Shown one piece after another: positions 43,475 to 53,996 of a stretch of DNA of 64,000 nt. Source of the stretch: Stagonosporopsis chrysanthemi (Eukaryota; Ascomycota; Dothideomycetes; Pleosporales; Didymellaceae); assembly GCA_022560025.1 (NCBI GenBank), contig JAFISE010000019.1, positions 62,001 through 126,000 on the forward strand. Reading direction: 5' to 3'. Position 1 is the stretch's first letter, and each line of letters opens with the position of its first letter. The translations under genes and the position numbers were made by a program. Below the pieces are notes generated by a model. That model saw nothing but the letters and a program-made list of their open reading frames with translations, did no database searches and was not told where the DNA came from.

Positions 43475-43683
43475 GTCCAAAAAGCATACCAGAAAAACCT
43501 CACGCCCTCGAACTGCGCGTCGCGCTGAAAGCTGGGGAGAGCGCGCCCAGCCTAGTCCGTTTTGAGCAAAAGCGCGGTTCGGCCGCAACTTTTCGACTTC
43601 ACCATCGTCAGCTGTCAAGCATCGCATTGCTCCACCCGCCACTCCCAGCGCATCTCGCCTCAGCCAATCACACACAGGCCACA

Positions 43684-44544
43684 ATGGCATCCAAACAGGC
43701 GACTCGAAGCCTGCTCACCTCAGCCGCGCCGTCGCTGCGATGCTCCCACGCCTCTAGACCGGCCCTTGTGCGGACCTCCGCATGCGCTTTCTCGACCTCG
43801 ACCCCATCGCGAGCACCCGAGTACAAGACCGAGGGATCAGACAGGCCGCGATGGCAGCAAACACCGCCGCGCATGCAGGCACCCTTCAGGATACGGCCGG
43901 CAGCGAAGGGAGGCGTGTTCAAGGTCAACGAGGACCCCAAGAGGCTAGACGATGCCTACGTGCGGTTGCTTGGCCCTAGCGGTGACAAGGTGCTGGAAGA
44001 CGAGGTCAAGTGGCTGGCCGTCACACACAAGAGCTTCGACCACGGAAGGCGGGGGTTCAACGACAGACTTGCATACCTGGGTATGTACTGCTGGAGCGCT
44101 GGTTGACCACACCGAGGCTAACAGCAGTCAGGACGGAGGATAGTCGAGCTGCAGACATCGCAAGCTCTCCTCAATTCCCCACAAGGCAAGGCCTGGCCTC
44201 GCGATGCTTCAGGCGAGCCAAAGGTCGACAACTTCGGTCGCAGGCCCTTCCTCCACCCCGCCCTGAACGGCCTCGAGGGCCTCACCAACGAGGCAGAAAA
44301 CTTGGTCTTGGACAAGGCACGGTTAGCGCAGCTCGCAGAGCGTTATGGTCTGGACAAGGTCACACGGTGGACGCCAAAGCGCGCAGACAACCTGCAAGGC
44401 TCTGGCCAAGAGTCGGTCCTCATGACGTCTTTGTATGCCATTGTCGGCGCTGTTGCTATGGAGCGGGGAGGAGAGGAGGCCAACAAGCTTGTCCAGAACA
44501 AGATTCTTACTCCTCTTGGCTTCACGTTCAACGTTGGTGCGTAG
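43684..44544 (+). CDS. MRPL15: Mitochondrial large-subunit ribosomal protein mL57 (yeast Mrpl15), 2 exons, 269 aa
   Basis: mL57 is a mitochondrion-specific protein of the large ribosomal subunit with a catalytically dead RNase III fold. Exons: 43684-44080 and 44132-44544. The N-terminal about 50 residues (ASKQATRSLLTSAAPSLRCS onward, many R, S and A) are a mitochondrial targeting signal. The RNase III-like domain follows: EVKWLAVTHKSFDHGRRGFN, DRLAYLGRRIVELQ (in true RNase III this is the ERLEFLGD motif, here without the catalytic Glu/Asp), then ESVLMTSLYAIVGAVAMERG near the C terminus. The protein ends LTPLGFTFNVGA. Its promoter lies in the 209 bases shared with RTT109. Confidence 0.9.
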
Positions 44545-45014
44545 TGCGAGAAGGCCATATTTGTACATTAATTGTATTTGGCATCATGGGCGACGGTTTT
44601 GCGCACTTGATAGCGACTGCATTGGGTTTTGGAGCTGCATATATCACCCGGACAAGAGCAATGAACGCACTTGACGATGACGTACTACCGAGCAGTAGTT
44701 TGTCTGCTTCAGATTTATTGTTTGTACGTGAGATGATCCACGGATGCATTGTCCATGGAAGTGTCGCGGAAAGCTCGGAAATGAACGTGCCTGTTTCACA
44801 CATGACCAATCGAGATCACACTCAACAACGAAACACCAAATATCTGACCTTTTCGACCCCTCACACCTTGATCTGCATACCCGGCTCGAGGTGTTGTACT
44901 TCGCACAGCCGAGACTACACGTGATCGTGCCTGCCAAGCCGCAGCTCACTTGTCAACGCGTCTCGCAATTCCCCCATTCCGCGGCTCCCCCACATTCTTG
45001 CATAATCAACGCGC
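44545..45014. other. Intergenic, no gene seen
   Basis: 3' flank of mL57 and promoter region of the ceramide glucosyltransferase gene. Frames crossing this stretch are shadows of the flanking genes. Confidence 0.5.
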
Positions 45015-46797
45015 ATGCGTCACGAGCTCCTCCAGAGCGCCGAGACCAGCCCTGTCTCCGAGGTGCGCTTCTATGTGGCCCTTGGCAGCCTCATCTGGTG
45101 GGTGATTGTTTGGAGTGTTTGTGGCATAGGGTTTACACAACTGTACGCAATTTACGTCATTGCTTGAGGCTTTGGGCACCTACAGGTCATGGACTCACGC
45201 GCGCAGATTCCGATACTACTGGAGGAGACCGCAACCGGCAGCATGTATCACGTCCTTGAAGGAGGAAGACGTGCCTCATATCACTGTCATTCGACCCGTC
45301 TCCGGTCTTGACCCTCGCCTGTATGAGTGCCTGGCTTCAAGTCTGCGCCAGACGTACCCCAAGCGCAAGATCAACAATGTCTTCTGCGTCGCCAATCGCT
45401 CGGATCCTGCATATCCTATTCTCGAGCGCCTCGTGCGCGACTTCCCAGACGCTGATGTCCAGATCACGGTTGAGGAGGAAGACCCACTACTCAAGAAGAA
45501 CAGGGAAGCGCTTGGACCGAACCCCAAGATCAGGAACATGAGTCGTGCGTATCGAGAGGCCAAGGGGGAGCTCGTGTGGATTCTCGACTGCAATGTCTGG
45601 GTTGGGAAGGGTATCGGCTCGCGTTTCGTTGATCTGCTGTGTGGGTACAGCAAGGACAAGGCAGGGAAGAGGAAGACCAAGTTCAAGTTCGTGCATCAGA
45701 CGCCACTCACAGTGGACCTCGACTCGCAGAGCTTGACGTTGGCAGAGAGGAAGGAGTTATTGAGCGGAAGCCCTGAAGAAAGGGGCGACACAACGGCTGC
45801 CGCCGCAAGCCTATCGTCCAAGGCCTCTGGCAGCGCATGGAAGAGGCTCTTGCAGCGTGGCGGCGGACGCCTCGACGAAGCGTTCATGTCTTCAGCGCAT
45901 GCCAAGTTCTATCAGGCCATCAATACCGTCAAAGTCGCACCCTGCATCATGGGTAAAAGCACCATGTTTCGCCGCTCGCAGCTCAACTATGTCACCTCGA
46001 CCCACCCAAAGTACGCGCCGGGTATCGACTTCTTCTCCGACAACATCTGCGAAGACCACCTCATCGGTGATGCGCTTTGGAAACAACCGCAAGCGTTCGA
46101 GAAGCGCGACTACAAGCCTGCCCCGGGTGAGAAAAAGGAGAAATGGGGGAAGCATGAAATGCTCTTTGGAGATTTGTGCTTCCAGCCTATAAGTCATACA
46201 TCTGTATCGGCATATCTGGACCGCCGTATTCGATGGCTGCGAGTCAGGAAGTATACGGTCACGCTAGCCACGTTTGTGGAGCCCGGCACCGAGAGCATGT
46301 TCTGCGGTATATACGGCGCGTATGCACTGACCACGCTGCCATACTTCCGCACGTATATCAGCCCGACTTGGGTATCATTTATATTGATCTGGCTGCTGCA
46401 TATGGCTGTGTGGTGCCTGGTCGATTATATCCAGTACCTGCTCTTACACTCTGCCAAGACCGTGGAGATCGACAACGATACCCCCGACTTCGTACTACCT
46501 CAACGGTCAAACGCTGCCTACCACCGCGAGGGCGTGTCCAAGCCTTTACTCAGTGACAAGGCGTCCACACAACCCAGTCTCCTCGACGGCGCGAGAAGGA
46601 ACTTCCGCGAGTTCTTCTACGCCTGGCTCGGGCGAGAGTTCTTCGCTCTGCCTATCTGGGTCACAGCCTTCTGGGGCGGCGCAACGGTCGAGTGGAGAGG
46701 CAGGAAGTTCTATGTCGGTCTCGACACCAAGGTGTATGAGATCACCCCTAAGGAGGAGAAAGACGGCGCTGTCGATGCTAAAAAGGCGAAGAAGTAG
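45015..46797 (+). CDS. Ceramide glucosyltransferase (glucosylceramide synthase, GT21), 2 exons, 579 aa
   Basis: The enzyme transfers glucose from UDP-glucose to ceramide in the Golgi/ER membrane, making glucosylceramide, a lipid needed for polarised hyphal growth in many fungi. Exons: 45015-45142 and 45186-46797 with a 43-base intron. An N-terminal membrane span (YVALGSLIWWVIVWSVCGIG) is followed by the GT2-like catalytic part: ITVIRPVSGLDPRLYECLAS, VFCVANRSDPAYPIL, GELVWILDCNVWVGKG (D1/D2), PCIMGKSTMFRRSQL, DFFSDNICEDHLIGDALW (D3) and the RRIRW motif, the (Q/R)xxRW box that completes the D,D,D,RxxRW signature. C-terminal membrane segments include FILIWLLHMAVWCLVDYIQY and FFALPIWVTAFWGGATVEWR. 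The lysine-rich end (DAKKAKK) fits an ER-retrieval dilysine-type tail. Confidence 0.93.
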
Positions 46798-47310
46798 TAC
46801 GCGTCACGAAATTTATGGTCATGTGGTAATGATAGAGAAGAATAGATTTGTGAATCCTGCGTTCAGGATGTCTTTGGCGGAGCTCATACCTGTGGAGATC
46901 ATCGTAATTTCTCGCAAGAGCCCGGCCGCGCCTTCCTGAAGCAAGTGTTGGGACACTAAGACTCTCGAAAGTTGTGACCGACCTCCTTCTTTTCATTCGT
47001 CATTTGACATCAATGCTGACAAACTTCGAGACGTTGTTACAGAAAAAGATGCACGCAAATGTAATTAGATACGTTGCTGTATTGGCTCTGCTCTATAAGC
47101 AGGTTCGTAGCCCTCACCACGTACAGGCTACAGCATCCGAGTTTCAAGGGCCATACAGAAACCTTAACGCCTGCCTTTGAAATCAGAAACGCCAAGAAAC
47201 TCAAAAACTAGCAAGAGAGGGAAAAGCCCAAAGGTTGAGGACATGTCCAGTCTGCGGTAACAAGATTGCGTTTGCTGCCAAATTGAACCACTCAGGCATG
47301 TGGAGCGCGC
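46798..47310. other. Intergenic, no gene seen
   Basis: Convergent 3' flanks of the ceramide glucosyltransferase and the following minus-strand gene. Only short frames without signals. Confidence 0.5.
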
Positions 47311-47881
47311 TCAGCCATCCGCACAGCGACTCTTGACAGAAAGGTTGCGCAGCAACATACGCGCCTCGTTCTTCCCCCACAACTGTGTCCTAGCTGAGTC
47401 TATAACCTCACTCAGCGCCAGACACAACACTGTTGTGACCGGCAGGACGAAAGTCATCATTGACAGCATGCCGCCCTCCGAGCAATATCGGAAACTGAAC
47501 AAGAATCCTGCCAACACTCCCATATTCAATATAGGCTTCTGGAGCCTGTTTTCTGCATTGATGTGGTATTGGCCGACCATTAGGATTCCTAGGAGGACGC
47601 ATGCGCATACGAAGATCGGTGGATCTGGGTCGATCAACCAGTCTGCAACGGTGTCTCCTGGCAGTATCTGTGAAATGTGTAAGCTTATAGTTTTGCAGCC
47701 GCCTCATAAGACCTACGTGTTTTATGGCTTGCTGTAAAGCTTGCCGTGATTGCGTCACAAGCGTATCAGCCGCCGAAGGGTCATAGCATCCATTGCTATG
47801 CGCAATACAGGGCGTGTCATTTACGTGTCGATATAGGACGATTGGTATCGCCGCACACATCTGTCCGACGCTCAGACTCAT
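47311..47881 (-). CDS. Unrecognised small membrane protein, 2 exons, about 173 aa
   Basis: Exons: 47881-47717 and 47667-47311, joined by a clean GTAGGT..CACAG intron in phase 0. The product has two to three hydrophobic segments (PPIFVCACVLLGILMVGQYH, ILNMGVLAGFLFSF, MLSMMTFVLPVTTVLCLALS) after a soluble N-terminal part (HVNDTPCIAHSNGCYD, SRQALQQAIKHILPGDTVAD). A further 5' exon is possible: an ATG near 47976 (MLQCQNE) could splice by a consensus GTCAGT donor with a TACTAAT branch site to 47901, adding 22 residues in frame. The gene lies between other orphans and I recognise no family. Confidence 0.6.
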
Positions 47882-47935
47882 GTTATGCAGATGTCTTTTC
47901 GCTGGAAGAGGACGGTGTCGAATGAGCTGCCAGGA

Positions 47936-48595
47936 TTAGTATCGACTGACCTTCGTTTTGACATTGAAGCATACTTCTCTATGTTGGTCACGGTAAAGCA
48001 CAGCAGGGACACGTCCCTGTTGGAAGAATTGCGCAGCAGCAGCATGGTCAAGCTTTGGCTTTGGGTCGCAGTAGTCATACGACTCCTCGGGTCCTCGGTC
48101 TTCGAAGCTCGATCGCGGCGTGGACAAGTCGATCCAATGGATGGTCAATTTGGAATCTGGACTATCTACTCTTTTAGACCAAGGCAGTTCAGATGGACAA
48201 TAGGGCCAAGGCGGTTCAGATGGACAATAGAGTTCATCGCCGTCCATGCTTCGATGCGATATTGGCGTCCATCCAGAATCATTTGATGGACTTGGAGCCT
48301 CTTCAGGAATTCTGTAGGTGATGCTGAAGATGAAGGCAGGCATTACAGCTGACAGGACTGCGCCAGTTCGTCGCAAGGCTGAAGCTGCGGAAGAACACCA
48401 CGGAATCTCGAAAGGGTTATGCGATGAATAGGATAGGTCTGGAAAGTTGTGCTTGCCGAAAGATGTGTAGTAGAGTTTGCAGATGTTTGGTCTGCGCAAA
48501 GAGCAAGTGTAAGACGGTGAGTAGGCTGTGGGATATGACATATGATGTTGGGCCTCAATGCATGTTTGCAGGATCTCACTGCGCCACTGCAGCAT
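47936..48595 (-). CDS. Unrecognised protein with a 9-residue tandem repeat, about 219 aa
   Basis: The frame starts at the ATG 48595 (MLQWRSEILQTCIEAQHHMS) and is open to a TAA at 47936. Its middle holds a hydrophobic stretch (TGAVLSAVMPAFIFSITYRI) and then a doubled unit YCPSEPPWP/YCPSELPWS produced by a 27-base tandem repeat (48179-48232). The end can alternatively be spliced at about 47952 by a good GTCAGT..CCAG intron, giving KRKDICIT before a stop. Conservation of the reading frame in the duplication supports coding. No domain recognised. Confidence is limited because the start context and splicing are open. Confidence 0.45.
   Translation of the reverse strand: MLQWRSEILQTCIEAQHHMSYPTAYSPSYTCSLRRPNICKLYYTSFGKHNFPDLSYSSHNPFEIPWCSSAASALRRTGAVLSAVMPAFIFSITYRIPEEAPSPSNDSGWTPISHRSMDGDELYCPSEPPWPYCPSELPWSKRVDSPDSKLTIHWIDLSTPRSSFEDRGPEESYDYCDPKPKLDHAAAAQFFQQGRVPAVLYRDQHREVCFNVKTKVSRY
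48179..48232. repeat. 27-base direct tandem repeat, two copies
   Basis: Two adjacent 27-base units, beginning CCAAGGCAGTTCAGATGGAC at 48179 and CCAAGGCGGTTCAGATGGAC at 48206, differ at two positions. The length is a multiple of three, so the overlapping minus-strand frame gains nine residues without a shift. Confidence 0.9.
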
Positions 48596-48753
48596 GAGAT
48601 CACTCACCCAACACCATACTTCGAAGAGGCTCCTGTAATCCTTTCTTCAACCTCCTCTTCTGGAGTATCGAACACATCTTTCTTCGAAGACAACCATAGT
48701 GACCGCAAGTCACTCCCCGCAGAAGCAAGATGCGAGCCTTGTCGATTGGCTTG

Positions 48754-49549
48754 ATGCTCAATCTACATCTACGCGTCGTCTTTGGTAAACTCTGGCGAGC
48801 CGATTCAGGACACTACATTGCCAGTCGTGCCTCGAGCCGAGCTCAGCTCTCTGTTGCCCGTCTTAGTAAGTACACTATCAATTCGAGACATTTCTAGTTA
48901 AGCTCATAATGGAGAAGTTACACGCATCCATGGAGTGATCCCGTCAGCACTGCCGGCAACCCCGATAAAGCCACCTGCAACGAGTTCTGTTGATCAAACT
49001 TGGTTATTTGCGGTCTTACTAGTGCTGGTTATCCTTATACTGGCCTTGGTCTTCTACCGATTCAGATACAATGACACATTGCTTACCGGCGCCGTGGTCA
49101 CTAGCGTTGTGTATACAGCGATCCGAAAAGATCCAAGGACATCGATGTCTATCTGCACGGCTCTACTACTCAGCTATTGGATTTTTCACGTCGCCTATTG
49201 CTGGAGAATCACAACAACCCTCAGACTGGGAGAGCTATTCGTAGCTGCTACCATGTTGTTATCAGTGGTGCTGCTGGCCACTCTATCACCAGTACCCGGG
49301 CTCTCGACGCTGTGGCTTGAGAGTACTGGTTTACCCGGAGTGTGTTCACTTGTCCCATTGCATTTGGGGACTTTTGTCGCAAGCGCGATGCTCATCAGAA
49401 CCATCGAGAAGCGCGCAAGGAGAAGACGCAACCGAAGACCCACTAACAACGACCCTGAAAATGGGGCAAGCACGTCTCGCACGGTAGAAGAACAAGAGGT
49501 ACCGGAGACAAGGAGGCGGGCGACACCGGGCAGTAATGCTGTGTTGTAG
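48754..49549 (+). CDS. Unrecognised four-span membrane protein, 2 exons, up to 241 aa
   Basis: Exons: 48754-48865 and 48936-49549, joined by a GTAAGT donor and a GGAG acceptor that restores the frame. Exon 1 from the ATG 48754 reads MLNLHLRVVFGKLWRADSGH. The second exon encodes a short proline/threonine-rich part and four hydrophobic segments: WLFAVLLVLVILILALVFYR, SICTALLLSYWIFHVAYCW, LFVAATMLLSVVLLATLSP and CSLVPLHLGTFVASAML. It ends with a basic, serine-rich cytoplasmic tail (KRARRRRNRRPTNNDPENGA). At the junction the last A of exon 1 joins TG of exon 2 to make an ATG, so translation might instead begin there. No family recognised. Confidence 0.6.
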
Positions 49550-50576
49550 TCCCTCACGTGAAGACTTGACACCCCATGGTTCGAGGGCCAACGTCAACGA
49601 TCAATGTACTATGGCTAAAAACCCACATGGAATTGATTGACTAAGTTGTTGAGCCTAGCAATTATCTGGATGGGTTCCCCTCCCACCTGTCCTGGTAAGC
49701 CCCCGAAGTCGAGGCTCAGATTGAATCGATCGTTGGCATTTCTGCAAAGTGCAAACTGCACACACCGTTGGCCACACGTTTTTTTTCACTGTCGACGATA
49801 AACATAACTACATCATCGCGAGCGAAGGCGTCCAGGAGTACCTATCATAGCAGATATCAAATACCATGGCATAGCTCTGTCCTAATGATGAATCAAAACA
49901 TGGGGCCGGACAGGCTTTCCATTGTCACCCAGTACGTTCGCTTAGACCATACGCCACGCCCCTGTGGTTCTGTCTTCTATAGGCAAGAAAGATACTGCAT
50001 AAAAAGATGCCTGAAGCTGTTTATGTCTACCAATGGCTCAAACACTTCTCTGCCACTTGTCCATTATCAGACTTCTGAGAGCGTAAACCTATTAGCATCC
50101 GATGCAAGTCTCGCATTCACAAGTGGCAACGTCTGGGTACTCCGTCGAGAGTGTTTTTACAGATCGCTCATGTCCTCAGCTCTATCAACTTGTTCGGGCA
50201 CAGGGCGTTCGTTCAACGGACTGATACAGGCAAAGGCAACCTGTTCTACGTCGGTAGATGCATATACTTCATCTCATGATGTTGGTTCTAAGACCACTAG
50301 GCACATAGCCCTCTCTCGCTCAAGCTCATGCGTCTCTTAGCTGAAAGGGAGACGGCTGTAAGTCATTTGCCTGTTGCACGATTGCAAGCAACAACTATTG
50401 TACTGGTTTGGACGTCCACAGCATCAGCCAAAAAAGCATCAAGTATCAGATCTCATGTGTTAGATTTCAGAAATTTGCACGCTCAAAAAGTCGGACTGTT
50501 CAATACATAAATCATATCATATCCATCAACACACAACGCAACTTCCCCCCCCCTCCCCACCCAACCTTCTTTGCTA
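49550..50576. other. 1 kb with coding-like but broken frames
   Basis: A plus-strand frame is open from 49768 to 50340 but starts without an ATG and looks unlike a protein. In other frames short coding-like pieces appear (GHTFFFTVDDKHNYIIASEG near 49780; LHKKMPEAVYVYQWLKHFSA near 49997; FVQRTDTGKGNLFYVGRCIY near 50208) separated by stops. It may be a decayed gene. No family recognised. Confidence 0.3.
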
Positions 50577-52160
50577 CTACCTCGACGGATCAATACTATC
50601 CAGCGCCCCAAACACATCCACAAAATACTTCTTCAGCTCCACACACGCCTCGCTCTGCACATCGACCCGACACCCTTCCTCGACCACAACCTCCCACGCG
50701 CGCCTCTCGACATCAAACCCAAACAGCTCAATCGTATTCTTCTCGGGCCCCCATATGCGCGTGAAATTCCCATCCTTGAGCTTCGCCGTGGTGCCGCCCG
50801 CAGACAGGATGCGCGCGGGGTCGAGTTTATGCATGTTCTGGTGTATGAAGAGGGGTTTGGGTTTGGGGTTGGGGTTGGGCGACGGCGTCTTCGCGCCGGG
50901 GGTCTCGACGTCATTCTTCTCCCACAGGTTGGCGGCGTGGATGTGGCTTTTGGTCGGGGGCTTGTAGAGGAAGTCTGTGCGCGGGTCCATCTGCGCCATG
51001 CCGCTGAGGCGGTAGTTGTTGTTCTCGTGGTACCCGACGCCGGCGACGCCCGTCTTGACTTGGTACCACGGCAGGCCGACGGCCATGGCGGCTGCCACGA
51101 AGGTTTCCTTGTCGCCGGCGCCGTGTGAGCCCTGGCATAGCAGCGGGTAGTAGTAGTCTGGGCCGAAGTAGTTGTAGTAGACCATCATGAGGAGGGATTC
51201 GCGGTGTGTTTCCTTGTCGAGCAGCACGATGCCGCTTTCGGTTGAGGGGCGTGTGGAGGGTGATTCGTACGGGATGCCGGCGATGTGGTAGTAGTGCGTG
51301 TGGATTGTGAGGCCGAAGAGGTCCGGCCAGACGACGAGGCCGTGGGTTGTGTAGGGGGCGGTTGTGAAGAGGGCGGTTGGGTCGTGGGCGGGGAAGGCAT
51401 CAGTGTCGAGGAAGAGGACGTGCTGGAAGGAGGAGAAAAGGAGGGCCCACAGTTTGAACTGGTAGCTGGTGGGTTGGCGTATGTTTGAGACGGTGTCGTA
51501 AATCTCGGAGAGGACTACGCAGGCTGCATTTAGAGAGGGAAGGATAGTCTCGCAGACGATCGGGTCGTATTTGGTCCAGTCGTCTATAAAGACCTCTACA
51601 GGAAGCGTACAGCCGGTCCTACGGAGCATACGGAGCGATACCAAGAAGATGGGCATGTACTTTGCGTTCGCCGTTGCCACGATGCCTCGTTTGCTCTCGG
51701 AGAATCTGATGCGCGAAGCAAGTTGTTGCGAGGAGCCACGCATCCGGTAGTGAGATTTAAACAGCGCGATCTCATGGTCGTCTGTGAAGTTCACCAGTCT
51801 CTCAGGAGGTGTCTTGGAAATGTTCAGAGGCTCCCAGGTCGTCTCTAGGCTAGTCGGGTGACCATCCTCGACTTTGACAGCAGAACAGTGAGGCCGCGCA
51901 TCTTCTAAAGCCAGAGCAAGATCTTTCCAGAAGTCCTTTACTTCGGCACTGAAGGTTGATTTTGCTGCGGTGACGTTGATCGAGCTTGTAGCGGCGTCTG
52001 CGTGGCCCGATGTGGTGACGTTTTTGTTATTCCACAGAGTAAGCTTGTAGTGCGCCGCATTACTGTGATCTCGCAGTTGTGCAAAGGTGCAATAGATAAT
52101 AAACCCAACAGGTATTATCAACAGTCGCAACGCCTTGGAGGTATTCCATGTTCGCAGCAT
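50577..52160 (-). CDS. Alpha-mannosyltransferase of the MNN1 type (GT71), single exon, 527 aa
   Basis: GT71 enzymes are type II Golgi proteins that add alpha-1,3-linked (or related) mannose to N- and O-glycans from GDP-mannose. The protein starts with a short cytoplasmic tail and a signal anchor (LRLLIIPVGFIIYCTFAQL, residues 11-29), then a stem with NVT and NIS glycosylation sites. The catalytic part begins near 155 (SKRGIVATANAKYMPIFLVS, LRRTGCTLPVEVFIDDWTKY) and has the nucleotide-sugar DxD motif LFLDTDAFP at 250-258. Further conserved parts are STESGIVLLDKETHRESLLM, GDKETFVAAAMA and the C-terminal FIHQNMHKLDP. A PNPNPKPKP repeat near residue 440 is an odd insert of low complexity. The frame is intron-free, and the ATG at 52160 gives the anchor directly. 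Confidence 0.9.
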   Translation of the reverse strand: MLRTWNTSKALRLLIIPVGFIIYCTFAQLRDHSNAAHYKLTLWNNKNVTTSGHADAATSSINVTAAKSTFSAEVKDFWKDLALALEDARPHCSAVKVEDGHPTSLETTWEPLNISKTPPERLVNFTDDHEIALFKSHYRMRGSSQQLASRIRFSESKRGIVATANAKYMPIFLVSLRMLRRTGCTLPVEVFIDDWTKYDPIVCETILPSLNAACVVLSEIYDTVSNIRQPTSYQFKLWALLFSSFQHVLFLDTDAFPAHDPTALFTTAPYTTHGLVVWPDLFGLTIHTHYYHIAGIPYESPSTRPSTESGIVLLDKETHRESLLMMVYYNYFGPDYYYPLLCQGSHGAGDKETFVAAAMAVGLPWYQVKTGVAGVGYHENNNYRLSGMAQMDPRTDFLYKPPTKSHIHAANLWEKNDVETPGAKTPSPNPNPKPKPLFIHQNMHKLDPARILSAGGTTAKLKDGNFTRIWGPEKNTIELFGFDVERRAWEVVVEEGCRVDVQSEACVELKKYFVDVFGALDSIDPSR

Positions 52161-53996
52161 TGCGTCCAGCGCTCAGATCCAGTCCAACGAGCACCAGCAA
52201 GTGAAATGTCGTTATTTAAACTTGATTTTGTAAGGCTGAAGAGTTGCGGGGCTCACGAATCACATTGGCTCTTATCGTAGCTCCGAACGGCGGCCTGGCA
52301 TGAGGGTAGGTAGTAATTGGGCTCCACAGGGCTGGTGTAGAAGATAGAAGACTATGCCCCCTGCGCACAAAGCAGAGGATATCAGAGCCCTCCATACCTG
52401 TAATATCGCCTTGGCAGGCCGCAACCGTGCGTTGAGATGTTCTATGTAATCTCACGTCTGAATTGTTCTGGTCCGCCTGAAGTGCGTGAGGCGTCTGCGG
52501 TAAGCCTAAATGCAAGGATGACGATCCTCTAAAGACAAAGCGGGATAACGCACGGCTGACCGCATACCGCTGATTGGAGTTCTTTCGTGGCAAAGACGCC
52601 ACCACACACCGTTGTGCCATTGTGGTGTTGGAGCTGAGTGTAGACAATGGTCCGGATGCGGCGAGATCGTTGGTGTCACCCCCAATCTGGAATGGAACCC
52701 CGTCAAGTATGCGAATCATAGAAACGGAGAATTGCCTTGATCTCCTTCCAAATAAAATAAAAATCCGCTATTCTTCCGCGACTCCAATTGACCCTGAAAA
52801 TCAGCAAAAATCAGAGGCGGGTAGTCTGCTAATCAGTCCAAGCTGACCGGCGGCACACACAGCCAGTCCTTATCGGGCGTCTTACCTACAAAGTGGAATA
52901 TTGCCGTGCCGATGTGGATCGCGTACGGGCACCATCTTTACATTGCCGAAATTACAACCGTTCTTCAACTGTCGTTTGTCGCAGATGCGATTCTACTTGA
53001 CCGATGACAGTATGGGGTTGACTACCTATGCAGGCGGTCGTTGCAGGGAAAAGATCGTCCAGAAGTCTGACTCGGGGTTACATTGAACTTGGGATTGGCT
53101 TCCAAAAAGGGAGACTGGGTATGTCTTACCTGCTCGATGTGTAGCGACGATGTAAGGTCGAAGACGCGGTACCGGAACTGATGCAAACCTGTGTATATGT
53201 GACCAAGCCAGGAACAGAACAAGACAACGCGAAGGGTTGATTCTAATATTCTAGTTGGTACATTCTTCTACATGTGTGTGTACTTTTGTGTGGCAATTTG
53301 AAGAGCAGAGAATGCACGAAGACAATGACTGAAAACAGCAGCAAGCGGAGAGATGCAATGGTACAGTGAAGGATTCATCGTCTGACATCGCTGGACACGA
53401 GTTTTTGAGAGGTAGAGACGAAAACTTGAACACTCACCGCAAGACATCGCAAAGCAAGCTGAAGGCGAGAACGGAAGAATGTTGAATGACCGACCAAGGA
53501 ACCTATATCCTTCCAGCGCCTCGCTACCACCCACCGCGCTATGCCAGCAAATCAAAAGGAACGAGACTCGAATAACATGCAGAGAATTGTGAAGTTCAAC
53601 CTGCAAATAGTCGAAAGGAAGGAAGCGCAGAAACACAAAACAACTAAAGAAAAAGGACGGACTGACAGATCCAAAGCCCCAACCAGCAGCCGCAGCCGCT
53701 GCAAAGCCGAGCCTGCGCTTTTATCCTGTCCAGCTTTTGTTGCAAATCCATCCCGAAACACCTCCGTCCGCCAAAGGTATCAAACTCCATCGCTTGAAGG
53801 CCCCAGTCTATACGCACACCGACCCGTTTCCATGCCAGGTAGCCCGCAAATGCCACGAGATCTTAAACCATTTCTGAACGATGAACTCCCCGAAGTCAAT
53901 CTTGCCAGCGCCAGCCTGTCCGAAAAAAACCGTCCCATACCAAATCGCTTGTGCAAGATCCGAGGATGCAGATGTGATACCTTATATACGAGTAGC
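52161..53996. other. 1.8 kb without a supported gene
   Basis: Includes the GT71 promoter and the 3' flank of the Nrp1-like gene. Frames of 60-170 codons overlap on both strands without domains or signal peptides. Confidence 0.45.

Noticed and set aside
44010..44924. 304-codon plus-strand frame
   Set aside because: It overlaps mL57 in another frame and runs through its 3' flank; no domain, and the mL57 frame is clearly right.
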